Assembly: GCA_014729015.1 (NCBI GenBank)
Contig: WJKR01000056.1
Location: forward strand, 1-5,392
DNA length: 5,392 bases
Direction of reading: 5' to 3'
Source of the DNA: Candidatus Woesearchaeota archaeon
Lineage (GTDB): Archaea; Nanobdellota; Nanobdellia; Woesearchaeales; WJKR01
Shown piece after piece: positions 1-5,392 of this stretch. Numbering within the stretch: position 1 is the stretch's first letter; each line of letters opens with the position of its first letter. The position numbers were made by a program, and so were the translations under genes. The notes beneath the pieces were generated by a model that saw only the letters and a program-made list of their open reading frames with translations, was not told the origin of the DNA and searched no databases.

Positions 1-136
1 ACACGACTCCAAGACTTGGTCAGTATTCAAGCGGTGCAAAGAAGGGAAAACGGGTATCGGGGACACTTACATCGACCGCAGCCTCGTCGGACAAATCAAT
101 ACCTGGTACGACGCCGTGACCACAGGAGATTACTGA
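1..136 (+). CDS. C-terminal end of an unidentified protein (partial, runs off left edge)
   Basis: Reading from base 2, 44 codons run in frame to a TGA at 134-136. The peptide has a balanced, protein-like composition, for example GDTYIDRSLVGQINTWYDAV, and most third positions in its second half are G or C, as in the neighbouring genes. The other plus frame over the same bases is Arg/Gln-rich and looks like a shadow. I do not recognise the family. No membrane segment or obvious motif is visible. The gene converges on the glycogen synthase gene and the two coding regions share bases 130-136. Its start and any link to glucan metabolism lie outside the window. Because the tail is short, the alternative that this is non-coding flank cannot be excluded. 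Confidence 0.6.
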   Translation, partial: HDSKTWSVFKRCKEGKTGIGDTYIDRSLVGQINTWYDAVTTGDY

Positions 137-1944
137 AGGTTCGGCATGTCCTCAAGCGCCATGTTGTGCGCCTCCACGTAATGCTTGATGAGCTCCTGCC
201 AGTCAGCCAGCCGCGACAACTCCTTCGCGTGGATCTTGTTCTGCACGCGCTCCTCGTGCGACAGTTCCATCACGAAATGGTACAGCGCGTCGTACAATCC
301 TTGCACGACGTCCAGGTACGGCTTCTTGAACCGGTCGATGACGAACACTCCCGGCTGCTCCTCGGACAGGTTGGGCTTGATGAACCTGCCGAAACCGGCC
401 AAGTCGGTAGTGATAGTGGGCACGCCCATCGCCGCTGCCTCCAACGGCGTGTAGCCCCACGGCTCGTACGCGGACGGGAAGATGGCCAGGTGCGTGCCCG
501 CCAACGCCTCGTAGTACGGCAGGTCAGTGATGGCATCATTGCCGTCCAGGAAGCATGGGTACACGACGACCTTGACCTTGTCGTCGTTCTTGTTGTCCAG
601 GCCCACCTCCACCAATCGTTGCAGCAACGGGTCATCGGCATCGTCCGGCACGTTATGCGTCGAAACAGGAGGGTTGCCCTTGCGCTTGAAGTGCAGCACG
701 TCCTTCTTCATCTCGAACAAGAACTCCTTGGTATAAAACGCGTCTTGCGCAGGGTTCTCCTCGATGATGAAATCGCGGGTCACCTCGTTCAATATCTTCT
801 CGCTGTGCTGGCGCACATAATTCTTGATGTGGCGATAATACCCCTTATTCTCCAAGACGTCATGACGCACGCCGGCGTTGAGCCGGAGCACCCAGAAGAA
901 GACCGTGACGGTCTTCTCGCTCCGCTGCTTCTTCAATTCCTCGTTCAGCCTGCCCAGCGCGTCGACGAACACGTCCATGCCTTTATTGCCAAATTCATAA
1001 CGGCCGGAGATGCACATCATGGTGTTCTTCTCCAACGAGAAATTGTGATAGTACGGGAAGAAGAAATAGGTCTGGAACTCGTGCAACAACTCCTTGGACG
1101 TCGTATGCTTAAGGCTCGTCTCCTCGATGGTGGGGAAACGATCCAGGTCAAAGCCGTTGAACACCAGCACCTCGGGCTTCCGACCCAATAATCGCTCTGC
1201 TTCCATGCCCGTGATTTCAGAAACTGTGGTGAACACGTCCACTGCCTGTGCGCATGCTTTTTCCACGGAGAACTTGTCATGGACGCCGATGGCCTGCGCC
1301 TTCTCGTCAGGGTTGAGCTCATCGAGCATGCCATACAGGTCCTCGCCGTGGCCGGCCACAGACCGTCCGAGCATGGTCGCATGCGTCGTAAAAACAGTCC
1401 GTATCCCGGGGATGTACTGCTTCGCGTACAATAATGAGAGTCCTGCCATCCATTCGTGATGGTGCGACACGACCTTCTTGTCCAGCCAAGGGCCGCTCAT
1501 GAGTTCTTGCAGCAAGCGGGCGCACGCCCATGACCAGACGACGGGCTCCTCGAAGTCCCACCCGCTCTTTAAGGAATCGACCTTGTAGTGCTCCCAGAAC
1601 CACGCTTTGAACTCGTCCTTCCGATGGCTGATCCCCCGGTAGTCGACCAGGATGGCTTTCGGCTCTCCTTTGATGCGCCACATCCCATAATAGCACGTGA
1701 TGCCCTCATCCTTCAACCGCTCCAAAACAGCCGCGATCTCCTCCGGCGGAACCTCTTCCTCGAACTCGTAATCCGCCCGATCCTTGAAGTACGGGCCGAC
1801 CGTGAAATACTCGTCGTAGAATTGTCGCATGAACGGCGCCTTGCTCTGGATGACCGTGTAGATGCCGCCGACCTTGTTGCACACCTCCCAAGAAAGCTCT
1901 ATGACGACCTCGGCCAATGCCTGCGGCTGATCGTCGGTGCGCAT
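130..1944 (-). CDS. GT3-family (eukaryotic-type) glycogen synthase
   Basis: This 604-aa protein probably transfers glucose from UDP-glucose (or another nucleotide-glucose) to the non-reducing end of alpha-1,4-glucan, in the cytoplasm. It has a GT-B fold with clear GT3 signatures: WEVCNKVGGIYTVIQ at residues 19-33, HHHEWMAG at 161-168, TTHAT at 186-190, FNGFD at 262-266, GRYEFGNKGMDVF at 314-326, and EPWGYTPLE at 494-502. The last holds the E-x7-E pair, E494 and E502. It covers the catalytic core but ends just after the conserved HNMAL segment, so the phosphorylated C-terminal tail of animal and yeast enzymes (about 700 aa) is absent. The C-terminal arginine cluster that mediates glucose-6-phosphate control in eukaryotes is mostly replaced. 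I chose ATG at 1944 over GTG at 1950 because GGGGTG lies 5 bases upstream of the ATG and the ATG overlaps the previous stop by one base. It is the last gene of its transcription unit. Confidence 0.95.
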   Translation of the reverse strand: MRTDDQPQALAEVVIELSWEVCNKVGGIYTVIQSKAPFMRQFYDEYFTVGPYFKDRADYEFEEEVPPEEIAAVLERLKDEGITCYYGMWRIKGEPKAILVDYRGISHRKDEFKAWFWEHYKVDSLKSGWDFEEPVVWSWACARLLQELMSGPWLDKKVVSHHHEWMAGLSLLYAKQYIPGIRTVFTTHATMLGRSVAGHGEDLYGMLDELNPDEKAQAIGVHDKFSVEKACAQAVDVFTTVSEITGMEAERLLGRKPEVLVFNGFDLDRFPTIEETSLKHTTSKELLHEFQTYFFFPYYHNFSLEKNTMMCISGRYEFGNKGMDVFVDALGRLNEELKKQRSEKTVTVFFWVLRLNAGVRHDVLENKGYYRHIKNYVRQHSEKILNEVTRDFIIEENPAQDAFYTKEFLFEMKKDVLHFKRKGNPPVSTHNVPDDADDPLLQRLVEVGLDNKNDDKVKVVVYPCFLDGNDAITDLPYYEALAGTHLAIFPSAYEPWGYTPLEAAAMGVPTITTDLAGFGRFIKPNLSEEQPGVFVIDRFKKPYLDVVQGLYDALYHFVMELSHEERVQNKIHAKELSRLADWQELIKHYVEAHNMALEDMPNLQ

Positions 1945-2477
1945 TAACACACCCCGGCTGGGAAGGCATCGAAGTAGAGGAGTGCTGCGAAGAGGATGAT
2001 GCCAACGAGCAGGCCGAGGAGCATGCCCCAGAAGAACTCTTTGATGATGAACTTGTGCGGCGCCTCGGTGCTGACGTCATACACGACCTTGTTGTCGTGC
2101 GTCACCATGGTCTGCGGCGGGTCAGAGAGCTTGGCAGGGTCTTCGTGCGGCTGCTTCGCGGCCGGAGCGGATGTTTCTTCTACGGCCTCGTCAAGGACGT
2201 CTTCGCCGGTGTACTTACCGAGCTCTGCGTCCAGGACGTCGATCACCTTGCCGGGGTCGGTGACCGCTCGGAGGTCTGCCGCCAGTTCCGGTTTCTTGTA
2301 GACGAACTCCACCCAGTTCGCGAAGTCGTTGTTCGTGTCGTCCACGTGGTGCGCGAACTCGTCGTCGGGCATGCCTATGATGGCGTCCCGCAGGTCTTTG
2401 AGGTTATGCGCCTGCTTGCCGTCCCTGAAGTGAAAGACGTGTTCCGGGGGGACGTTGTTGAGCGGGTCGTCTGCCAT
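1944..2477 (-). CDS. DUF5752-like protein with C-terminal membrane anchor
   Basis: This 177-aa protein has three parts. Residues 12-88 form a small domain with VFHFRDG, FAHHV (41-45) and NDFANW (50-55), followed by ELAADL; from memory this is the DUF5752 family, whose function is unknown. Residues 89-140 are an acidic, Pro- and Ala-rich linker that looks disordered. Residues 148-169 are a strongly hydrophobic helix (FFWGMLLGLLVGIILFAALL core), preceded by K142 and K146 and followed by only eight residues ending in Cys. There is no N-terminal signal peptide, so it should be tail-anchored with the domain in the cytoplasm. I chose ATG at 2477 because GGTGAT sits just upstream; the 26-residue extension to 2555 is Ser/Thr-rich shadow of the preceding gene. 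It is a paralog of the preceding gene and is translationally coupled to the GT3 synthase, suggesting a role in placing or regulating that enzyme (inference). Confidence 0.87.
   Translation of the reverse strand: MADDPLNNVPPEHVFHFRDGKQAHNLKDLRDAIIGMPDDEFAHHVDDTNNDFANWVEFVYKKPELAADLRAVTDPGKVIDVLDAELGKYTGEDVLDEAVEETSAPAAKQPHEDPAKLSDPPQTMVTHDNKVVYDVSTEAPHKFIIKEFFWGMLLGLLVGIILFAALLYFDAFPAGVC
1950..1955 (-). promoter_or_regulatory. Ribosome-binding site for the GT3 synthase, inside the preceding gene
   Basis: GGGGTG on the minus strand is 5 bases upstream of the ATG at 1944 and lies in the last codons of the membrane-anchored protein. The junction reads TAATG, with stop and start overlapping by one base, typical of translational coupling. 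It argues against the alternative GTG start at 1950, which would overlap this site. Confidence 0.6.
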
Positions 2478-2480
2478 GGT

Positions 2481-2486
2481 ATCACC
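2481..2486 (-). promoter_or_regulatory. Ribosome-binding site containing the upstream stop codon
   Basis: GGTGAT on the minus strand lies 3 bases before the ATG at 2477. The TGA stop of the polybasic protein (2484-2482) is inside this motif, so termination and re-initiation happen at the same place. This fixes the start of the membrane-anchored protein. Confidence 0.7.
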
Positions 2487-2853
2487 AGAGTTTGTGGGAG
2501 ATGTGCCTGTAGAGCACGAGCTGGACGTGCTTCTTGTCCTTGGCGCCTGCCACATGCTTGGCCAGGTCTATCTCTGCGAAGACGTGGTGCAACCAGTTGG
2601 CGAAGTCGTTCTTGTCCTGTGTGACGTGATGGTTGAAGACGTAGTCCTCGATCTTCTCCATGGCGTCTGCCAGCTCTTTCACGTTCTTGAGGCGGTGGCC
2701 GTTCACCATGACGAAGACCTGGTCTTTCGGGGCGTTCTTCTTGATCTTCTTCCGTTGTTGGTGCTTTGTTGGCTTCTTGGCCGTCTTCTTCTTAGCTGAT
2801 GAACGAGTCTTCTTAGCCTTAGCTGATGAACGAGAAGTCTTCTTTTTTGTCAC
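2482..2853 (-). CDS. Small DUF5752-like protein with polybasic N-terminal tail
   Basis: This 123-aa protein has two parts. Residues 1-40 are extremely basic and low in complexity (Lys, Arg, Ser, Ala, Thr), with a duplicated RSSAK unit resembling histone H1-like or nucleic-acid-binding tails. Residues 44-123 are a compact domain with QVFVMVNG (45-52), KNVKELADAM, FNHHV (73-77), NDFANW (82-87) and DLAKHV, clearly related to the next gene's domain and probably DUF5752. It lacks any membrane segment. The start is GTG at 2853, supported by GAGGTG 8 bases upstream and a TATA box further up; no in-frame start fits better. It is the first gene of the three-gene unit ending in the GT3 glycogen synthase. 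Function is unknown; the tail could bind nucleic acid, acidic protein or membrane surface. Confidence 0.86.
   Translation of the reverse strand: MTKKKTSRSSAKAKKTRSSAKKKTAKKPTKHQQRKKIKKNAPKDQVFVMVNGHRLKNVKELADAMEKIEDYVFNHHVTQDKNDFANWLHHVFAEIDLAKHVAGAKDKKHVQLVLYRHISHKLW
2791..2834 (-). repeat. In-frame tandem direct repeat, 17-bp identical units with 27-bp period
   Basis: CTTAGCTGATGAACGAG (plus-strand reading) occurs exactly at 2791-2807 and 2818-2834. The 27-base period equals nine codons, so on the coding (minus) strand it repeats RSSAK in the basic tail of the small protein. The codons used here (CGT, TCA, TCA, GCT) are more AT-ending than those common elsewhere in the window. It looks like a recent internal duplication of tail sequence. 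Confidence 0.85.
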
Positions 2854-2861
2854 GTACTCCC

Positions 2862-2867
2862 CACCTC
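2862..2867 (-). promoter_or_regulatory. Ribosome-binding site deciding the GTG start at 2853
   Basis: GAGGTG on the minus strand is 8 bases upstream of the GTG start of the polybasic small protein. It is a good match to the archaeal anti-Shine-Dalgarno sequence, and a second GGGAG lies closer still. It supports the non-ATG start. Confidence 0.75.
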
Positions 2868-2893
2868 TTTTTTAAGCTTTCAAGCACCACTGC

Positions 2894-2908
2894 TATTTAA
2901 AGTTTGTG
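2894..2908 (-). promoter_or_regulatory. Archaeal TATA box with BRE-like element
   Basis: On the minus strand the 56-base gap between the GH57 stop and the next GTG contains CACAAACTTTAAATA. TTTAAATA (2901-2894) matches the archaeal TATA box, and the CAAA just upstream resembles a BRE. With usual archaeal spacing, transcription would start near 2870 on an A, giving a leader of about 17 bases that still contains the GAGGTG ribosome-binding site. The promoter would drive the two small genes and the GT3 synthase. Some read-through from the GT4-GH57 unit is also possible, as no terminator is evident in between. Confidence 0.72.
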
Positions 2909-2909
2909 G

Positions 2910-4169
2910 CTATTCCACGAGTGTGCTGGGCTGCTCCGAAATCTTCAGGGGGTTCTTGACGTCCGGCACGGTCGCCACCTCTACGCCTTTATCCCTGAGC
3001 CTGATGGCTATGTCGTTCAGCACGTTCATGAAGCTGATGAATCCTTCGTACGGGCTGTCGTACGGGTTGAAGTATTTGTGCACGTCGCCGTCGTTGAACC
3101 ACTTGGTGCACATGTAGTAAAAGTGGTCTGACGTCGTCAGTTTGCGCCAGTCCTCGATTAGCTGCGCGTCGCCCGATGCCTTGACCGCCGCTTCGAACGC
3201 GTACAGCTGCTTCGTCGCGTTGTCCTGTATCGGGTTGCCCAGCCATGCTGACAGGTCTCGTTCGACGTCCGCCCAGCTGACGAAGTTGTGCGCATCGATC
3301 ATGCCGACCGGCTCATAGGACGACGCGACTTCTGAGACGGTCTTGAACTGGTTGTCCGGGTGCTTGAGCAGCTCTCCCGGCAGGTGCCGCATGAATTCGA
3401 AGATGCCGGTGTCCTCCCATTGATGCTCGCCGAAGGTTTCGTAGTCCATGAACAGGTTGACCGTGTGACCGTTCCCGTTCGTCGCGTTGAGCCATTGCGC
3501 GAACTTGTGCACGCTGAGCGGGTATTCGTTCCATCCTTTGTTGCCGAACCGGAACGCGATGTCGTCTGACAGCTTGTAGTTCTTCAGCAGAGCCTTGATG
3601 TTGTTCGTGTAAACGGGCTTGTACAGGAAGTTGGGGCTGCGCCAGCCGAGGACGTGGTCCGCCCCTTCTGCCAGGATGGCTTGGTAGCCCATCTTCTCGA
3701 CGTAGTTCGCTGACTCATTGTTGAATATCAGCTCGGTGTTCCTGAACACCTTTGGCTGCTGGCCGAACAACCGCTTGATCTTCCGTTCCTGCATCCTGAC
3801 TTGCTCCTCGAATTCCTGCTTGGAGAAGAGGTAGGCGAGCGAGTGGTAGTAGGTCTCGGCGACGAACTCGACGTGCCCCGTGGCTGCAAGGTCCTTGAAG
3901 GATTGGAGGACTGCGGGCGCGTATTGCTCGAACTGCTCGAGGATGACGCCGCTCACGGAGAAGGAGACTTTGAACTTGCCGTCGTGCTGCTTGATCAGGT
4001 CCAGCAAGAGCTTATTCATGGGCAGGTAGCACTTCTTCGCTACCTTGTGGATGATGTCCTTGTTCTTCTTGCCGTCGAAGTAGTCGTGCTTCTGTCCGAT
4101 GTCAAAGACGTTGTACTTGGCCAGCCGGTATGGCTGGTGGACGTGGAAGTACAGGCAGACGGATACCAT
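2910..4169 (-). CDS. GH57-family alpha-amylase-type glycosidase
   Basis: This 419-aa retaining glycosidase probably hydrolyses or rearranges alpha-1,4-glucan in the cytoplasm; no signal peptide is seen. All five GH57 conserved regions are present: HVHQP at residues 9-13; GHVEFVAETYYHSL at 98-111; VFRNTELIF at 141-149, with E146 as predicted nucleophile; FMDYETFGEHQW at 240-251, with D242 as predicted acid/base; and SWADVERDLSAWLGN at 298-312. The ETYYHSL and DLSAWLGN forms fit the intracellular alpha-amylase-like branch better than GH57 branching enzymes, which are usually longer with an extra C-terminal domain; a 4-alpha-glucanotransferase remains possible. The start is ATG at 4169, with a weak GGAG at 4181-4184. 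It begins 6 bases after the GT4 stop, so the two form an operon. The protein ends at TAG, 8 bases before the next unit's TATA box. Confidence 0.95.
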   Translation of the reverse strand: MVSVCLYFHVHQPYRLAKYNVFDIGQKHDYFDGKKNKDIIHKVAKKCYLPMNKLLLDLIKQHDGKFKVSFSVSGVILEQFEQYAPAVLQSFKDLAATGHVEFVAETYYHSLAYLFSKQEFEEQVRMQERKIKRLFGQQPKVFRNTELIFNNESANYVEKMGYQAILAEGADHVLGWRSPNFLYKPVYTNNIKALLKNYKLSDDIAFRFGNKGWNEYPLSVHKFAQWLNATNGNGHTVNLFMDYETFGEHQWEDTGIFEFMRHLPGELLKHPDNQFKTVSEVASSYEPVGMIDAHNFVSWADVERDLSAWLGNPIQDNATKQLYAFEAAVKASGDAQLIEDWRKLTTSDHFYYMCTKWFNDGDVHKYFNPYDSPYEGFISFMNVLNDIAIRLRDKGVEVATVPDVKNPLKISEQPSTLVE

Positions 4170-4175
4170 GCTTGT

Positions 4176-5392
4176 CTACGCTCCGCTGAGCTTTTTGTAG
4201 AGGTTGATGCATTTCAGTGCTGGCTTGTCCCAGGTGCTGTTCTTGGATTCCCAGTAGCCGTTCTGTGCCATGGTGCCGTTCAGAATCTGGTAGTGCAGCA
4301 ATGCCAGGATCTTCGCGGCCAGCTCCTTGACGTCCCAGAAGTCGACTTTGAGGCAGTGTTGGAGCACTTCTGAGATGCCTGATTGGTTGCTGACAATGGT
4401 GGGGGTTTTCTTGATCTGCGCTTCGTAGGGCACGACGCCGAACGGCTCGGAGACTGAGGGCATGACGAACACGTCTGCCATGCTGAACAGCTTCTCTGCT
4501 TCGTCGCGGTTGTAGAAGCCTGGGAAGATGAACTTGTGGCTGATGCCTAGGGATGCTGCTTTCTGGATCATGGGCGCTAGCATGTCCCCGCTGCCTGCGA
4601 GGATGAACGTGACGTTCGGGTTCTGCTCTAGGACGAGTTTCGCCGCATCCACGAAGTAGTCCGGGCCTTTCTGCAGGGTGACGCGGCCTGCGAACAGGAC
4701 GATTTTGTCCTTGTCTTTGAGGCGGCCGCCGTCGTACACCTCTGCTTCCTTCATGGAGATGGCTGCGTTGTGCACGACCCGTACCTTTTCGGGGTCGATG
4801 AAGTAGTCGTTGATGCATCGCCGCTTGACGAATTCGGAGACGGCGATGACTAGGTCTGCTTGCTCCATCCCTGTTTTTTCGAGGTGATAAATATCGGGGT
4901 TGGCGTGCATGCCTCCGGTTTTGTCAAACTCCGTAATGTGCATGTGGACGATGAGTGGCTTGCCGGAGACGTTCTTTGCCGCCAACCCCGCCGGAAAGCA
5001 TGTCCAGTCGTGCGCGTGGATGATGTCGAAGGATTCGTGTTTCGCGATGAGCGCGACCTTGGCTGCGAAGCGGTGCACTTCTTCGAGGATGTTCTTGCCG
5101 TAGAGCGGCTTGCCTGAGGAGTCGCCTCTCTCTGCGAGGTAGCTCTGGTAGGCCTCGTCGTATTGGTCGCTGGTCTGGTACGCGGTGAGCAGGCTGTCCA
5201 CTTGGATGATGTCTACTTTGTCGTCTGCGAGGAGGTTGTTGGCCACGAGGACTTTCTTGATGTGTGGGACGTTCATGCCTTTGGGTCCTGAGGGGATAAC
5301 GAAGGTGACGTCGACGCCGTTGTCGGTCAGGGCGCGGGCGATCTCGTTGCACACGATGCCAACGCCGCCTGCGAAGAATGGGGGGAGCTCCC
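4176..5392 (-). CDS. GT4-family glycosyltransferase, glycogen-synthase-like (5'-partial, runs off right edge)
   Basis: This is a GT-B retaining glycosyltransferase; 404 complete codons are visible. The reading frame stays open to the right edge and encodes ELPPFFAGGVGIVCNEIARA, the classic N-terminal glycine-rich acceptor/donor loop, so the internal GTG at 5354 is not the real start. Probably only about 5-10 residues are missing. Counting from the first full codon at the edge, other signatures are HAHDW (125-129), HMHITEFDKTGG, a VIAVSEFVK segment, AGRVTLQKGPD (234-244), and EPFGVVPYE (315-323) holding the E-x7-E pair, E315 and E323. The family uses nucleotide-sugar donors. With a GH57 amylase 6 bases downstream and a GT3 synthase beyond, alpha-glucan synthesis or priming is likely, but the exact acceptor and donor cannot be read from sequence. 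The 3' end is a TAG at 4176-4178. Confidence 0.93.
   Translation of the reverse strand, partial: ELPPFFAGGVGIVCNEIARALTDNGVDVTFVIPSGPKGMNVPHIKKVLVANNLLADDKVDIIQVDSLLTAYQTSDQYDEAYQSYLAERGDSSGKPLYGKNILEEVHRFAAKVALIAKHESFDIIHAHDWTCFPAGLAAKNVSGKPLIVHMHITEFDKTGGMHANPDIYHLEKTGMEQADLVIAVSEFVKRRCINDYFIDPEKVRVVHNAAISMKEAEVYDGGRLKDKDKIVLFAGRVTLQKGPDYFVDAAKLVLEQNPNVTFILAGSGDMLAPMIQKAASLGISHKFIFPGFYNRDEAEKLFSMADVFVMPSVSEPFGVVPYEAQIKKTPTIVSNQSGISEVLQHCLKVDFWDVKELAAKILALLHYQILNGTMAQNGYWESKNSTWDKPALKCINLYKKLSGA

Noticed and set aside
16..1191. Long open frame of 391 codons on the plus strand
   Set aside because: It lies antisense to the GT3 synthase, whose conserved motifs run the full length of the other strand. 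Its product is rich in Arg, Val, Leu and His with no recognisable motif, as expected for the reverse shadow of a GC-biased gene.
2478..2555. Upstream extension of the membrane-anchored small protein to an ATG at 2555
   Set aside because: The added residues are a Ser/Thr-rich shadow of the preceding gene's 3' end. GGTGAT just before the ATG at 2477 and the paralog alignment favour the shorter protein.
1917..2624. Plus-strand open frame of 235 codons
   Set aside because: It is antisense across the junctions of the two small genes, which have ribosome-binding sites, shared motifs and coupled starts. The plus frame is Val/Arg-rich with no plausible start signal.
2791..2834. Two repeat copies as a possible CRISPR or regulatory iteron
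   Set aside because: There are only two copies, the period is a whole number of codons and the repeats are in frame within a low-complexity Lys-rich tail. A coding duplication explains them.
2843..2848. Short T-run on the plus strand as a terminator
   Set aside because: On the transcribed minus strand it is an A-run encoding lysines at the start of the small basic protein. No plus-strand gene ends there.
4102..4818. Minus-strand open frame of 238 codons overlapping GT4 and GH57
   Set aside because: It is a frame-shifted reading of the GT4 and GH57 genes, very rich in Arg, Pro and His, while both real frames show complete family motifs.
5352..5354. GTG as start of the GT4 gene
   Set aside because: The frame continues upstream to the window edge and encodes the conserved PPFFAGGVG loop, so the true start lies beyond the right edge.

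Overview
The window is a compact block of storage-glucan (glycogen-type) metabolism genes, probably from an archaeon. Three things point to Archaea. First, the intergenic gap holds a TTTAAATA box with an A-rich BRE-like element just upstream, about 41 bases before a start codon. Second, the Shine-Dalgarno sequences are of the GAGGTG/GGTGAT type. Third, the gene set combines a eukaryotic-like GT3 glycogen synthase, a GH57 amylase and a GT4 glycosyltransferase. A DPANN-like lineage (for example Woesearchaeota or Pacearchaeota) is my guess from gene content only; no ribosomal or other phylogenetic marker is present. The DNA is moderately GC-rich and densely coding, with no RNA genes, mobile elements or CRISPR arrays seen.

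Nearly everything is on the minus strand, so transcription runs from the right edge to the left. The first unit is a GT4 glycosyltransferase (its N-terminus lies beyond the right edge), followed after 6 bases by a GH57 alpha-amylase-type glycosidase. A 56-base gap then carries an archaeal promoter. The second unit is three tightly packed genes: a small protein with a very basic N-terminal tail (123 aa), a paralogous small protein with a C-terminal membrane anchor (177 aa), and a GT3 glycogen synthase (604 aa). Spacing here is 4 bases, then a 1-base stop/start overlap. At the left edge, the last 44 codons of an unidentified plus-strand gene converge on the synthase gene and overlap its 3' end by 7 bases.

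The GT3 enzyme probably extends alpha-1,4-glucan from a nucleotide-glucose donor, GH57 trims or remodels it, and GT4 supplies a second glucosyl transfer, perhaps priming or another glucan. The two small proteins share a domain I believe is DUF5752 (NDFANW and HHV motifs). They are the least understood part. Their shared domain carries opposite appendages, a polybasic tail on one and a membrane anchor on the other, and they are co-transcribed with the synthase. That suggests a localisation or scaffolding role, which is inference only.
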